Shown: in pieces, positions 54,676-64,000 of the stretch
Numbering within the stretch: position 1 is the stretch's first letter
Layout of the letters: every line of letters starts with the position of its first letter
Assembly: GCA_964517495.1 (NCBI GenBank)
Contig: CAZFER010000010.1
Coordinates: 1-64,000 of the forward strand
From: CAZFER01 sp964517495
GTDB taxonomy: Bacteria > Hinthialibacterota > Hinthialibacteria > Hinthialibacterales > Hinthialibacteraceae
DNA: 64,000 nt
Reading direction: 5' to 3'
Translations under genes and position numbers: made by a program
The notes under the pieces: model-generated
What the model was told of the DNA's origin: nothing
The model's input: the letters and a program-made list of their open reading frames with translations, nothing else
Database searches by the model: none

Positions 54676-55251
54676 TCACAACCCAAATCGCATGATATCA
54701 CCATTGGATGTAAGCCCATTTGAAATCTCAAACGGTGCCAAATCCCCTCCCCCAGCCGCTTCAAAATCACCATCAGGACCATAACTCATCAACGCCCATA
54801 AATCATTGGGACTTTGCTGACCCTTAAAATGCCTTCCCAAACTATTGGGATTTCGATAATTATCCGCAAAATTGGGTTCCCAATACGGATAGGTATTAAC
54901 GGGATCAGAAGAAGCAAGCTGCAATTCTGCTTTATTGAATTTATCCTCCGGCACCGATGACATGTATGGAACAGGCGTTGTCAACTTCGATAGGCGGGCA
55001 AAGCGTGACATTTGATTCCCTTGGCAGCTCCCGGAGTAACATCCTTGGGTATATGTGCGAGGGGCTTTGTTATTGTCAATGCGATAACTTTCGATGGCGG
55101 TACCAATGTTACGCATATCCGCCTGGGTGGCAGAGATTTTCGCTTTAATCTGAGCATTGATAAAATTCGGTACCGCAATGGCCGCCAGGATACCAATAAT
55201 GGCTACAACGATGAGAAGTTCAATCAAGGTGAATGCATTTTTTCGATGCAT
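54676..55251 (-). CDS. prepilin / type II secretion pseudopilin-like protein
   Basis: A 191-residue protein of the same subfamily as the prepilins at 16506 and 50507: prepilin signal MHRKNA then FTLIELLIVVAIIGILAA (Ala at -1, Glu at +5), NAQIKAKISATQADMRNI, LTTPVPYMSSVPEDKF, LMSYGPDGDF and a closing FEISNGLTSNGDIMRFGL. Two Cys lie in GCYSGSCQG and may form a disulphide. Unlike the other two, it has no exported partner protein or AraC regulator beside it and is probably a single-gene unit. RBS aaggct lies before the ATG. Confidence 0.87.
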   Translation of the reverse strand: MHRKNAFTLIELLIVVAIIGILAAIAVPNFINAQIKAKISATQADMRNIGTAIESYRIDNNKAPRTYTQGCYSGSCQGNQMSRFARLSKLTTPVPYMSSVPEDKFNKAELQLASSDPVNTYPYWEPNFADNYRNPNSLGRHFKGQQSPNDLWALMSYGPDGDFEAAGGGDLAPFEISNGLTSNGDIMRFGL

Positions 55252-55592
55252 AAAATAGCCTTTCTATCAGAAAGAATGAATAAGATTTGATTAGAAGTTT
55301 ATTCGATTTGCTTGAATTTGACAGGTCATAAATGATTATGAACCACTAAAATGAAAACTTTTTACATGCTTCCCTTCCACCAAATCTTCATCCAATCACA
55401 CTCAACCACTTTTCTTTGATGGACAATCCACCTCAATCCATTAATACAAAAAAAATGCAATAAAAGATTGACATGATGCGATCTTTTATGAGAAGATTGT
55501 TAACAATCATGGCAGGGATTCAGATTTACTCGTCAACAATGGGTAAAACTGATTAAAATATATCTTTCACAAAAACTGGAAGGAATACATCG
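55252..55592. promoter_or_regulatory. divergent intergenic region with a 14-bp palindrome
   Basis: The stretch must hold promoters for the prepilin (leftward) and the YD-repeat protein (rightward). The perfect palindrome gattgttaacaatc (55495-55508) lies about 85 bases before the YD-repeat protein start, and aaaagat/atctttt half-sites precede it (55462-55487). They are candidate operators. I see no convincing -35/-10 pair and no gene. Confidence 0.4.
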
Positions 55593-55874
55593 ATGTTCAC
55601 ACACAGGAAACACTTCATTTTCATCGCAGTCTTGTTTGTGGGGGCCATCGCCATTGCCATTTCTCTGACAACTCCATTCATTACTCAAGCCCAAAGTTCA
55701 AACCCAAATAGCCATTCTATCACATATGAATATGATAGTGCGGGCCGCCTTATTCGCGCCACGTATGGAGAGCAAATGCAAATCCGCTATACCTACGACT
55801 CCGCAGGTAACCTGCTTCGCCGTGAGGTTGTGGATGCCCAAACAGCAGTGCGCAGTTGGTACGAACATGATTAA
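55593..55874 (+). CDS. small exported YD-repeat protein
   Basis: A 93-residue protein with a signal peptide (FIFIAVLFVGAIAIAISLTT). It contains two YD/RHS-type repeats, ITYEYDSAGRLIRATYG and IRYTYDSAGNLLRREVVD, and a short tail. There are too few repeats to close a shell, and no other domain is present. The RBS ggaagg lies before the ATG. It is followed after 66 bases by a giant RHS protein with the same repeats, on the same strand, so the two are likely co-transcribed. It may act as a companion to the large protein, or may be a remnant of a duplicated RHS gene; the sequence does not decide this. Confidence 0.75.
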   Translation: MFTHRKHFIFIAVLFVGAIAIAISLTTPFITQAQSSNPNSHSITYEYDSAGRLIRATYGEQMQIRYTYDSAGNLLRREVVDAQTAVRSWYEHD

Positions 55875-55940
55875 TCACCTCAAATCTTTCTTCCCCTGTT
55901 AGTAAATATTTCAACACCATACACAACAAAGGACACAACC

Positions 55941-58900
55941 ATGAAAAACCAATTCCTCCACTCCCTCATTTTATCATTCGTGTGCGTTTCTTTATCTCTT
56001 CAATCAAGCCATGCCTTGGAAATTGTCTACTTCGGTGGAAATGTGGTTGATATCGAAGTGGGCTATAGCTCAAAAGTATATAAATACAATCTTTTTCGGG
56101 ATGGAGCGCTTCTCCAATCCAACATGATATCCTCGGAAGAATTCATTTATTATAGTGATTCAGTTGAACCAAATTCCCAACATACCTATCAGACTGAAAT
56201 CTTCAAATGGGACTACCGTAAAGAAATATGGGTTAATGGGGGAAAGTCAGACCCCTTGGAAGTCGATACCAGCTTTTATGGTGGAACATTGTATAACAAA
56301 ATAGGAAACCGGTTTAAACGAAGTCCCGTAAAATGGAGCGGCGAAATACGGACACGTCAATATTTTAATCTCGTAAACGGCTTGCTGGAAATCGAGCGTG
56401 GATCAACGGTCGAAATCGATGGGAATTTTAGCATTTATGCTGATGCCGAAGACTGGTACACAAGTTCCAATGCAAGCTTCCTGGTTCGCGATGTAACCTT
56501 CACCGTTTCCGAAAATCCCGATTCATCACCCGGCATATACATCTATGGGTATGATGGAACACAAAAAAACAATTCTCCCATCGAAGGATGCTATTTTTAT
56601 GGTGTCAATATAAGGACAAACCACTGCAAATCAATGCACATTAACAATAATTTTCTTTCCGGACGAGGGGCGGGAATTTATACCTCCTCGTATGATCGCA
56701 ACATATTAATTCAAAACAATAGAACTCTTGGAGGCAACACCTACATAAGCATCAGTGGTGAAGAATGCGAAATCATCAATAATAAAATCTATGGCATGAA
56801 TATTGATGGAACAGATCATTTTGCCCAAGGGAATGAAGTGGATGATCGACTGTTCATTCAAAGCCAATTTAACGTGATTGAACATTGCCGTATGAAAGAA
56901 TTGGATATCAATGGATCGGATAATTATGTTGAATTCTGTACGATTGAAGGCTACCCCTACGAATCCCATCCAGAGGTTGGTGCAGTCTCTATTACCTTTG
57001 GGAGTAATAACATCATTCAAAATTGCACCATTCGCAACAATGGTAGTAAAGGAATAATACTGTCACGTGAAGCAAAAAATAACATTATCGCTCACAATAT
57101 CATTGAAAATAACCGTGTTGGCATTGAGATATATGGCCAATATCCCGATATGATTTGCAGGGAAAATAAGATTTTCGATAATATAATCCGAAACAATTCC
57201 AGATACAATGTCCTGGATGATGGCGAGGATAACCAATGGAGTGAGGATTCCTTGTATCAAAACAGAAACATCGTGGGGGGCGAATTCATCGGGGGGAACT
57301 ACTATGGTGATTACGAAGGTTTGGATGTAAATGGCGATGGCATCGGCGATACACCCTTCACCATTCCTGGAACCGCAGGCTCGGTTGATCCCTACCCATT
57401 GCATGGTTTAATGGGTTACCAGTTGGAAACAGTCATCCTACCTGAACAAGGAGGAAACGTGAGTGTTTCGCCCCGCCCCCAGGATGGCGTCTACGAAGAA
57501 GATCAACAAGTTACTCTGACCGCATCACCTGAAGAAGGTTATATCTTTGAACAATGGTCAGGTGGTGTTAACAGTCAAAACAATCCCGTCACTCTTACCA
57601 TGGATCGGGATAAACGTGTTTTTGCCATCTTTACACCAGAAGCGGAATCCGGAAATGGTGCTCATGGTGAGTTGGAGGATCCGGTCAATACCGCCACAGG
57701 TGAATTCTATTTCGATATGCCTTTGATTGACTTGGGTGGCCCTCTCCCACTTACTTTCAGTTTATATTATGGAAGCAATGTCTATAAAAAAGAAACCTTA
57801 ATGCAAACCTTTGGCCCCACCCTGGGATATAACTTTCTCCACAACTACAGCATGTTTTTTCAACCTATCCCCAATCAGCCCAGGGTTAAGGTTTTCTGTA
57901 AAAATGGTCGAAGTATAACCTTTCAATGGGATCCCATAAATATAGGTTGGAAACCACGAAATAAAGAAGACATTCCCTTCAAACTTGCCAAAGTGCTGGA
58001 TGGCTGGCTTTTTAAAGATCCTTCGGTTGGCAAGATTTTCAAATTCAGGCTGGATGGCTTATTACGTTATATTGAAGACCGGAATGGAAATAAACTTTCA
58101 CTGATTTACGACAGCAATGAAGTGTTAACCTCCATCAACGATGGATTGGGACGTGAGCTTAACTTTGAGTATGACCGTTCAAAATTAACCAGAATAACCG
58201 ATGGTTACGGAAGAGCTTTCACTTTCATCCATTCGGATACCGGATTATTGACATCGGTCGTAGATCCATTGGACCGTGTAACCCGGTTTGAATATGATTT
58301 GGAATCAACAGCCCCTGGCTTAATCACACGCATTATTCAACCCAAAGGCAATAGCCGCATGGAGCAAATCTATGATTTCGCAGGACGGGTGATGACGCAA
58401 AACGACGCGCTGGGGAATTCAACCAATCTCGATTTTAAAGAAGATGGATCAACCCTCATTCATCGACCGGATGGATCAACCATTTCTCAGATTCATGAAG
58501 GGAAACGTAAATTAACACGTGCTGTGGATGAAATGGGGCTGACAGCCCATTTGGAATATGACGAACACAACCGGCGTACGTCTATCACCGACCGGCTGGG
58601 TGATCAGGCAAATGTCGATTGGGATGCTGAATCCGGATTTGAAGCCTCAGTCACCAATGCCAGTGGGGACACAATGGATTACGTGTATACCGAGCAGGAA
58701 CAAACAATCTTTGGCGCTCCTTTTGTTTTCCACAATTTGATTCGCGTGAATCACCCCGATGGCAGTTTCGTTGATTTTTCTTATGATGATCATGGTAATC
58801 TCTTGACGCGATCCGATGCCCAAGGAAACACCTGGACTTACACCTACAACAATAAAGGACAAGTTCTTACCGAAACCAATCCGCTTGGTGGTACTACAGC

Positions 58901-61511
58901 AACGTATACCTATAACGAAGATGGAACGATGGCCTCACTGGCTCTCAATAATGCTGAACCAATCACCTTCATATATGATGAAATGAAACGCCGCACCCGG
59001 ACAACACATCCGGATGGCTCGTTTATGGAAGTCAAATATGATCTAACCGATCAAATCATTGAACGGTTGGATGAAAATGGTGGCTTGCATCTATTTTCAT
59101 ATGATCCAAATGGCAACCTGATAACCGCACATGATCCCTTGGGGAATTCCACTCGCTATCATTACGATGCCTTGGACCGGCTTAATATCATTGAAGATAA
59201 AATGGGGCAGAATACGGTCTTCGAATATGACAATATGGGACGCCGCAAGACGATTATCGATCCCACTGGCTTCACCACTCGTTTTCATTTCAATCCCAAT
59301 GGATGGCTGTCTCAAATAAAACAAGGCGGATTATCCATTTTTAAACACTATGATCACGAAGGCGTTCTGGTATCACAATGCTCTCCCGCCAATGCAACAA
59401 CGACCTATAAAAGTGACTTGCAAGGACGCCTGACAGCCCTGGTCAACCCATCAAATCAACAAACCGTTTTTAACCGTGACGCAATGGGCCGGATCACATC
59501 AATCATCGATCCGTTACATCAAAAAACCGACTTTGCCTTCAATAACCGAGGCTTGCTTTCAAGCGTCACACTTCCTGAAGTCGGTTCTGTTAATTATGAA
59601 TACAACCCGCTGGGATTACTATCCCGCATAGTCGATTTAAATGGAACAACATGGAATTATGATTACACCCCCACAGGTCAACTACATTCACACACTGATC
59701 CTCTCGGTAATCAATGGACCTATTCATATGATCCACGTGGCCGTATGAGCCAAACCAACTACCCGGATACCACTTCCTTAACTCTATCCTACGACGGGAT
59801 GAATAACATTACCGAAAAACGCTTTAGCAATGGCCCAACCCTTTCCTATACATTCAATGAACTAAATCTCTTAAATGAAACCAAAGATTTAATCCTTGGG
59901 TATGATCTGCAAGAGCGATTAACCCAAACCACCAGCGCAGGTATTGTGTTTGACGCCACATATGATAGAGCCGGACGATTAGTGGGCGTTGGATACAATG
60001 GCAACCAAATGACCGTCACCTATGAATACCATGCTGTCTCCGGATTGCTGACCCGTGTATCAGACAACATGACCGGTACATCACTCGAATTTGATTACGA
60101 TGATGGCGGGCAATTAATATCCATTACCCGTCCCAATCAAATCAATACATCTTATGGCTGGGACTCTGCAGGCCGTTTGATAGAAATCCAGGAAGGGGAG
60201 TTGATTGACCTGCAATACACTTTGGGTGCATCTGGAAAAGTGAGCAAACTCGATGCCGTCACTCCAGCCGGTGATCCACTCGAAATACTGACACGGGAAA
60301 TGGAATTAAATCAGTTCGATGCCGCCTCTCAACTGAAAGGGAATGGGTATCAATACGATACCCGGGGGCGATTGATCTTTTCACCAAACCACCAGTTCAC
60401 CTGGAATGGCGCCTCACAACTGGCTCAACTGAATGACATCACTTTTGACTATAACGGACTAGGCGCTCTGATCGCCCGCACGGAAAATGATGTTACCACT
60501 CAGTATTTCTATAACAATGCCATCAATATGACACCTATCGCAGCACAAAAAATTCAAGGAGAGGATCATTTCTCCCGCTTTTATGTTTGGACACCGGGGG
60601 GAAGTTTATTATATTCCATCGATCTAGCCTACAATAATGCCGTGCAATATTACCATTTTGACCGCAATGGTTCCACACTGGCACTGACAGATGCTTCCGG
60701 TACAGTAACTGACGCTTATGCTTACACACCCTATGGACGCCTTTTAATCCATCAGGGTGAAAGCAACCAACCATTTCAATATGCAGGCCGTTGGGGTGTT
60801 CGGGCTGAAAATGGGGATATTTATGATATGCGCAATCGCTACTACGATGCGCGTACAGCCCGCTTTATAAGCCGTGAACCCGATTGGCCCCGCACCAATG
60901 AGGCAAAACGTATCAACCCCTATGCTTATGCGCTTAACGATCCAATCAATACCGGTGACTACAATGGACTCGAACCCACACTGGCTCCCGATGGACAAGG
61001 TGGATGGGTTGGTACAGTCAGTGGCCATCATTACAACAGTTACCTTGAGGGTCTCGGCCATGAAATGGAATTTGTGAACGATATGGCGTTACCTTTGGAT
61101 GAACTGATCCAACAACGTTTCGAAGAAGACGCTCAGGATGGCGTTATTGATTCAGACGAATGGGAACGAACCATGCAACAAACCATTCAAGATTGGCAGC
61201 GTATAAATCCCGTCGACGAATCGCAACTCTCGCTTAATGAGCTGATGGAATGGCGTATGGCAGCTCAATCCGGTTGGTCGGGTGATGAAATGGATGAAAT
61301 GTACCGAAACGCAGTTGAAGACTGGAAACGCTGGCATCCACGAGATGAATCTCAAATGACGATAAACGACTTCATTAAATGGCGCCTTTTAGGCACTGGT
61401 ACATTAGATGCTGACCGGTTGCGCGAATTGATCCGGGAATGGCAAACCATGCACATGGGTGAACGCGTCTCGGTGGAAAAATGGCTGGCACGCTATGGTT
61501 TAATCCGTTAA
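55941..61511 (+). CDS. giant exported RHS-repeat protein with beta-helix front and three-repeat C-terminus
   Basis: A 1856-residue protein with a signal peptide (LHSLILSFVCVSLSLQSSHA). A right-handed beta-helix (about 175-435; NIIQNCTIRNNGSKGIILSR) is followed by an InlB-type repeat (about 497-565; TASPEEGYIFEQWSGGVN). A DUF6531-like entry follows (about 580; NTATGEFYFDMPLIDLGG), then many YD repeats. The RHS core lies at about 1570-1675, with YHFDRNGSTLALTD, RYYDARTARFISREP and NPYAYALNDPINTGDYNGLEP. The remaining 180 residues contain three units of about 43 residues (about 1717, 1758 and 1801), each with an ELI or DFI then WR/QR core and a trailing DW...P.DESQ. No known toxin or nuclease motif is seen, and no immunity gene follows on this strand. 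RBS aaagga precedes the start. Confidence 0.85.
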   Translation: MKNQFLHSLILSFVCVSLSLQSSHALEIVYFGGNVVDIEVGYSSKVYKYNLFRDGALLQSNMISSEEFIYYSDSVEPNSQHTYQTEIFKWDYRKEIWVNGGKSDPLEVDTSFYGGTLYNKIGNRFKRSPVKWSGEIRTRQYFNLVNGLLEIERGSTVEIDGNFSIYADAEDWYTSSNASFLVRDVTFTVSENPDSSPGIYIYGYDGTQKNNSPIEGCYFYGVNIRTNHCKSMHINNNFLSGRGAGIYTSSYDRNILIQNNRTLGGNTYISISGEECEIINNKIYGMNIDGTDHFAQGNEVDDRLFIQSQFNVIEHCRMKELDINGSDNYVEFCTIEGYPYESHPEVGAVSITFGSNNIIQNCTIRNNGSKGIILSREAKNNIIAHNIIENNRVGIEIYGQYPDMICRENKIFDNIIRNNSRYNVLDDGEDNQWSEDSLYQNRNIVGGEFIGGNYYGDYEGLDVNGDGIGDTPFTIPGTAGSVDPYPLHGLMGYQLETVILPEQGGNVSVSPRPQDGVYEEDQQVTLTASPEEGYIFEQWSGGVNSQNNPVTLTMDRDKRVFAIFTPEAESGNGAHGELEDPVNTATGEFYFDMPLIDLGGPLPLTFSLYYGSNVYKKETLMQTFGPTLGYNFLHNYSMFFQPIPNQPRVKVFCKNGRSITFQWDPINIGWKPRNKEDIPFKLAKVLDGWLFKDPSVGKIFKFRLDGLLRYIEDRNGNKLSLIYDSNEVLTSINDGLGRELNFEYDRSKLTRITDGYGRAFTFIHSDTGLLTSVVDPLDRVTRFEYDLESTAPGLITRIIQPKGNSRMEQIYDFAGRVMTQNDALGNSTNLDFKEDGSTLIHRPDGSTISQIHEGKRKLTRAVDEMGLTAHLEYDEHNRRTSITDRLGDQANVDWDAESGFEASVTNASGDTMDYVYTEQEQTIFGAPFVFHNLIRVNHPDGSFVDFSYDDHGNLLTRSDAQGNTWTYTYNNKGQVLTETNPLGGTTATYTYNEDGTMASLALNNAEPITFIYDEMKRRTRTTHPDGSFMEVKYDLTDQIIERLDENGGLHLFSYDPNGNLITAHDPLGNSTRYHYDALDRLNIIEDKMGQNTVFEYDNMGRRKTIIDPTGFTTRFHFNPNGWLSQIKQGGLSIFKHYDHEGVLVSQCSPANATTTYKSDLQGRLTALVNPSNQQTVFNRDAMGRITSIIDPLHQKTDFAFNNRGLLSSVTLPEVGSVNYEYNPLGLLSRIVDLNGTTWNYDYTPTGQLHSHTDPLGNQWTYSYDPRGRMSQTNYPDTTSLTLSYDGMNNITEKRFSNGPTLSYTFNELNLLNETKDLILGYDLQERLTQTTSAGIVFDATYDRAGRLVGVGYNGNQMTVTYEYHAVSGLLTRVSDNMTGTSLEFDYDDGGQLISITRPNQINTSYGWDSAGRLIEIQEGELIDLQYTLGASGKVSKLDAVTPAGDPLEILTREMELNQFDAASQLKGNGYQYDTRGRLIFSPNHQFTWNGASQLAQLNDITFDYNGLGALIARTENDVTTQYFYNNAINMTPIAAQKIQGEDHFSRFYVWTPGGSLLYSIDLAYNNAVQYYHFDRNGSTLALTDASGTVTDAYAYTPYGRLLIHQGESNQPFQYAGRWGVRAENGDIYDMRNRYYDARTARFISREPDWPRTNEAKRINPYAYALNDPINTGDYNGLEPTLAPDGQGGWVGTVSGHHYNSYLEGLGHEMEFVNDMALPLDELIQQRFEEDAQDGVIDSDEWERTMQQTIQDWQRINPVDESQLSLNELMEWRMAAQSGWSGDEMDEMYRNAVEDWKRWHPRDESQMTINDFIKWRLLGTGTLDADRLRELIREWQTMHMGERVSVEKWLARYGLIR

Positions 61512-61537
61512 TCCATTTTTCTATTACCGGTTTTGGG

Positions 61538-63487
61538 TTATCGTTCTACCCGATAGACCACTAACAACCCGGGTTTTTGAGGATAGACATCGAATACCGG
61601 ATCGAGTATGTCGGCTTTCGCCTTGTTCATCCATTGTTTTAAACGATCACCAAGCGGCCAACCCAACGGGCCATAACCATTACTTAAACGCCTTAATTCT
61701 GATTCGTTGTATACAATATGGGTAACGGATGCAGGCAATCCATCCTCCAGTGGATGGTGATTAAATACCGTCGGTGCAATGGCATTGAATTGAGCACCAA
61801 AGGTTTGCGCTTCTCCGATAAACAACACATCCCCCATGCGCACGTTCTTTTGTTTTTGCTGATTGAGCCATTCAATCGCCCGAAAATGGGGCATCGATTC
61901 GCTGATATATTCCTGCTCAAAGGTTGGTGAGAACAAATAATTAACCGTACTCTCTTTAGCCACTACACTTGTAATCACCCAGAGTTGAACAGCAACAACC
62001 CCCAACACAACGATATGAACCAATCGCCTTAAACTATCCATGGGTATACGACTCAATCCATATACCGTCAAAATCGCCAGGAACGGTAAAATCGGTGCTA
62101 AAAACCGGTCATTGCGTTGAGTCAAGAAAAACCATGCGATATAGGCCGCCAACATGAAACACCCCATACGAAATAGAGGGTGTTTCCAACTCACCCATAA
62201 CAATCCGGGGAGACCAATCAACCATAAACAGCTAAAACCAAAGGATATGGATTGCGCTCCAAAGCTTTTCTTGAGCGGTATATAAAGTAAATTGGTTAAC
62301 ATTTCCGATAATGTTTCCTGCTTCGCCGAATGAGCGGCACCAAACAGCTCTGCATAGATTTCTGGCTCCCCCCCGAACGTTTGAGTGAATAAAGGGTAAA
62401 CTGGATTACTATACAACACAAAATTACGCACAAGCCAGGGCGCAAATACGAGGAAAGAAAACACACATATAATCATAAGCGATTTGAACCACTTCCAATT
62501 TCGATTCATAACGATATCCACAGAGAACATCACTAAAAAGGGAAACAAAACCGCCGCCACGGCGATATATTTCGCCCCCAAGGCAAATCCCAATGCGATA
62601 ATGATCATCACGAGATCTACCGTTTGTTCTGATTCCCGAAAGCGTTCATAAGCCACCAGTAATACCACAACAGCGGCCGCCAACGCCAGATCGATATTGG
62701 CCTGGACAATCAAACGCACCACCAATCCAGTCGATAAAAACACTAAAACCGCCATACCTGAAAAACGGTTCATTCCCCACCGCCGCAAGAGTAACGTTAT
62801 ACCATACGCAGCAATCATCGCGAACAACAGGTTGACCACCGTACACCCCGCTGCGCTTTGCGAAGCCAGCGGCCACATATAAATTAATTCCACATTCATA
62901 GGGAACGCGGCGTAGACATTATAAGGAAACGCCGTCCAGCCCCCTGATTGTAAATACACCTCCGGAACCCGAAGGTGATATTCATGAGCATCATAATTAA
63001 TATAAATTTCACTGGCTGGCGGCAGCAATGCCACCCACACCAGCATAAAAACTACAAAAAGCGATAAAACCTTCACCCCCCACTCGCCATTCAAGGCTAT
63101 CGAACCAAATTCATGTTCCTGCTTAACAAGTAACAAACTTTTCCACCAATTCCAATGAAGCAGCAAGATCAATCCGGATAAAGCAATCAACACACCAGGA
63201 TAAGCAATGCCAAAAGTTAAAAGTAAAAACGCAAATGCGCTCGCCAGGCCAAACGCTAAAAAGCAGGCATACAACCAGATATAACAGGGCTCATCTTCCT
63301 TCGAGTGATTGACATAGTCCAGTATCCGCCGCGCAGGAGCAATAAATACCACCAACGGCAACATCCCCAACAGTAATGTCCTCAGATGCAATACCGGCCC
63401 AATAATTACTGGATAATTAAGTAAAAGAAAGATAACACAAACCAGGAGGGGTATCGATATGGAAAGGTAAAAGAATAACCGGTTCAT
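61538..63487 (-). CDS. GT39/ArnT-like membrane glycosyltransferase
   Basis: A 649-residue membrane protein with about twelve hydrophobic segments. The first large extracytoplasmic loop has YINYDAHEYHLRVPEVYLQS, whose Asp and His are placed like the catalytic loop of GT39/ArnT enzymes using lipid-linked sugars. A further NPVYPLF and RNDRFLAPILPF fit the same superfamily. The C-terminal domain (about 540-649) is soluble and mixed alpha/beta. Sugar and acceptor cannot be read from the sequence. Its ATG overlaps the ruvX stop by four bases (ATGA), so translation is coupled although the functions are unrelated. It converges with the RHS gene, with only 26 bases between the stops. Confidence 0.8.
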   Translation of the reverse strand: MNRLFFYLSISIPLLVCVIFLLLNYPVIIGPVLHLRTLLLGMLPLVVFIAPARRILDYVNHSKEDEPCYIWLYACFLAFGLASAFAFLLLTFGIAYPGVLIALSGLILLLHWNWWKSLLLVKQEHEFGSIALNGEWGVKVLSLFVVFMLVWVALLPPASEIYINYDAHEYHLRVPEVYLQSGGWTAFPYNVYAAFPMNVELIYMWPLASQSAAGCTVVNLLFAMIAAYGITLLLRRWGMNRFSGMAVLVFLSTGLVVRLIVQANIDLALAAAVVVLLVAYERFRESEQTVDLVMIIIALGFALGAKYIAVAAVLFPFLVMFSVDIVMNRNWKWFKSLMIICVFSFLVFAPWLVRNFVLYSNPVYPLFTQTFGGEPEIYAELFGAAHSAKQETLSEMLTNLLYIPLKKSFGAQSISFGFSCLWLIGLPGLLWVSWKHPLFRMGCFMLAAYIAWFFLTQRNDRFLAPILPFLAILTVYGLSRIPMDSLRRLVHIVVLGVVAVQLWVITSVVAKESTVNYLFSPTFEQEYISESMPHFRAIEWLNQQKQKNVRMGDVLFIGEAQTFGAQFNAIAPTVFNHHPLEDGLPASVTHIVYNESELRRLSNGYGPLGWPLGDRLKQWMNKAKADILDPVFDVYPQKPGLLVVYRVER

Positions 63488-63912
63488 TTGTATTGCAACG
63501 AATCCAAATAGCCCTGCAGCATCCAGGTGGCGGCTGTTTGATCAATCACTTTCTTGCGCTTGGCGCGCCGCATATCCGCTTCCAACAGCGAGCGTTCAGC
63601 CGCATGGGTGGAAAAACGTTCATCCCACAATTTGACCTTAACTTCGAGCATGTCCCGAAGTTTCCCAGCCAATGCTTTTGCATTTTGCCCCATCTCACCC
63701 AATGATCCATCCAAACGCTTGGGCAGCCCAACCAAAACGGTAACCACCTTTTCAGCTTTCACAATTGCCTGGATTTCGTTGCGAAGTTCCTCCTCCGTTT
63801 TGCATTCAAGGGTACGATAGGGTTGAGCGATAATTTGCATGCTGTCAGATAACGCCAATCCTACCCGCTTCTGTCCATAATCAATCGCCAATATGCGTCC
63901 ATTAATGGTCAT
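63484..63912 (-). CDS. ruvX: Holliday junction resolvase-like RuvX (YqgF)
   Basis: A 142-residue protein with an RNase-H-like fold. The motifs are ILAIDYGQKRVGLALSD (first catalytic Asp), VTVLVGLPKRLDGSLG with the conserved glycine segment, VKLWDERFSTHAAER (second acidic pair) and VIDQTAATWMLQGYLD (third Asp). Family members process branched nucleic acids and, in bacteria, take part in 16S rRNA maturation. I chose the ATG at 63912; a TTG two codons upstream is possible. It overlaps the downstream glycosyltransferase start. Nothing recognisable remains between its start and the window end. Confidence 0.95.
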   Translation of the reverse strand: MTINGRILAIDYGQKRVGLALSDSMQIIAQPYRTLECKTEEELRNEIQAIVKAEKVVTVLVGLPKRLDGSLGEMGQNAKALAGKLRDMLEVKVKLWDERFSTHAAERSLLEADMRRAKRKKVIDQTAATWMLQGYLDSLQYK

Positions 63913-64000
63913 TATCAACCTGAAATAAGGAATAATTTACTGAGTTCTGGCAAGAGAATGTCTTGCGTGGTTGAGTGGTATCCTTCTTAATCTCTATCTC

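Noticed and set aside
60960..61511. RHS C-terminus called as a toxin domain
   Set aside because: No nuclease, deaminase or other toxin motif and no immunity gene are visible; the repeats look structural.
63919..64000. Possible tRNA or gene at the window end
   Set aside because: No cloverleaf or coding signal could be seen in the last 82 bases.

Overview
The window looks like a chromosomal segment (with one assembly gap) of an uncultured, free-living, polysaccharide-degrading bacterium. Base composition is moderate, with a clearly AT-richer first ~1.4 kb. Three type II/IV-like prepilins share a distinctive tail (NG..S.GDI). There are Tat-exported Gfo/Idh/MocA oxidoreductases, many FG-GAP/VCBS propellers, AraC regulators paired with exported proteins, and abundant palindromic intergenic repeats. 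This combination is what I know from lineages such as Hydrogenedentota, Sumerlaeota, Lentisphaerota or Omnitrophota. I cannot decide the phylum from the sequence alone.

Layout. 1-1.2 kb: decayed DNA, with a gene 3' end broken by frameshifts and an IS5-type transposase remnant. 1.4-2.1 kb: a CPBP membrane protease. 2.1-27 kb: a rhamnose/pectin-type locus. It holds two GH106-like alpha-L-rhamnosidases, a heparinase II/III-like lyase, an AraA/FucI-like sugar isomerase, the L-rhamnose:H+ symporter RhaT, a prepilin, a three-repeat exported protein, an AraC regulator, a BNR_4 propeller protein, an exported FG-GAP-like protein, a Tat-exported oxidoreductase and a PL11 rhamnogalacturonan lyase. The parts fit outside-the-cell cleavage of a rhamnose-containing polymer (rhamnogalacturonan I is the best guess), import of L-rhamnose and isomerisation. 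A rhamnulokinase and rhamnulose-phosphate aldolase are not in the window.

27-31.4 kb is housekeeping: a TrmN6-like methyltransferase coupled to a sugar-nucleotide epimerase, obgE and proB. 31.4-46.5 kb is mixed: a membrane glycosyltransferase with a Gly/Pro/Met tail, FG-GAP proteins (one split by a frameshift at an A9 run), a hybrid histidine kinase, a 1229-residue protein of carboxypeptidase-regulatory-like repeats, an OtnC-like decarboxylase, a PIN-domain toxin pair and several toxin-antitoxin fragments. 46.5-55.3 kb is a second AraC/exported protein/prepilin module followed by a Tat oxidoreductase, a TIM-barrel sugar epimerase and an exported protein of unknown function. 55.6-61.5 kb holds a 93-residue exported YD-repeat protein and a 1856-residue exported RHS protein with a beta-helix front and an unrecognised three-repeat C-terminus. 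The window ends with a second membrane glycosyltransferase overlapping ruvX.

The most notable pattern is a cassette seen twice: an AraC regulator transcribed away from an exported repeat-domain protein, which is followed by an intercistronic hairpin and a prepilin. The two exported proteins also end in a similar short tail. I see no CRISPR array, tRNA or rRNA gene.
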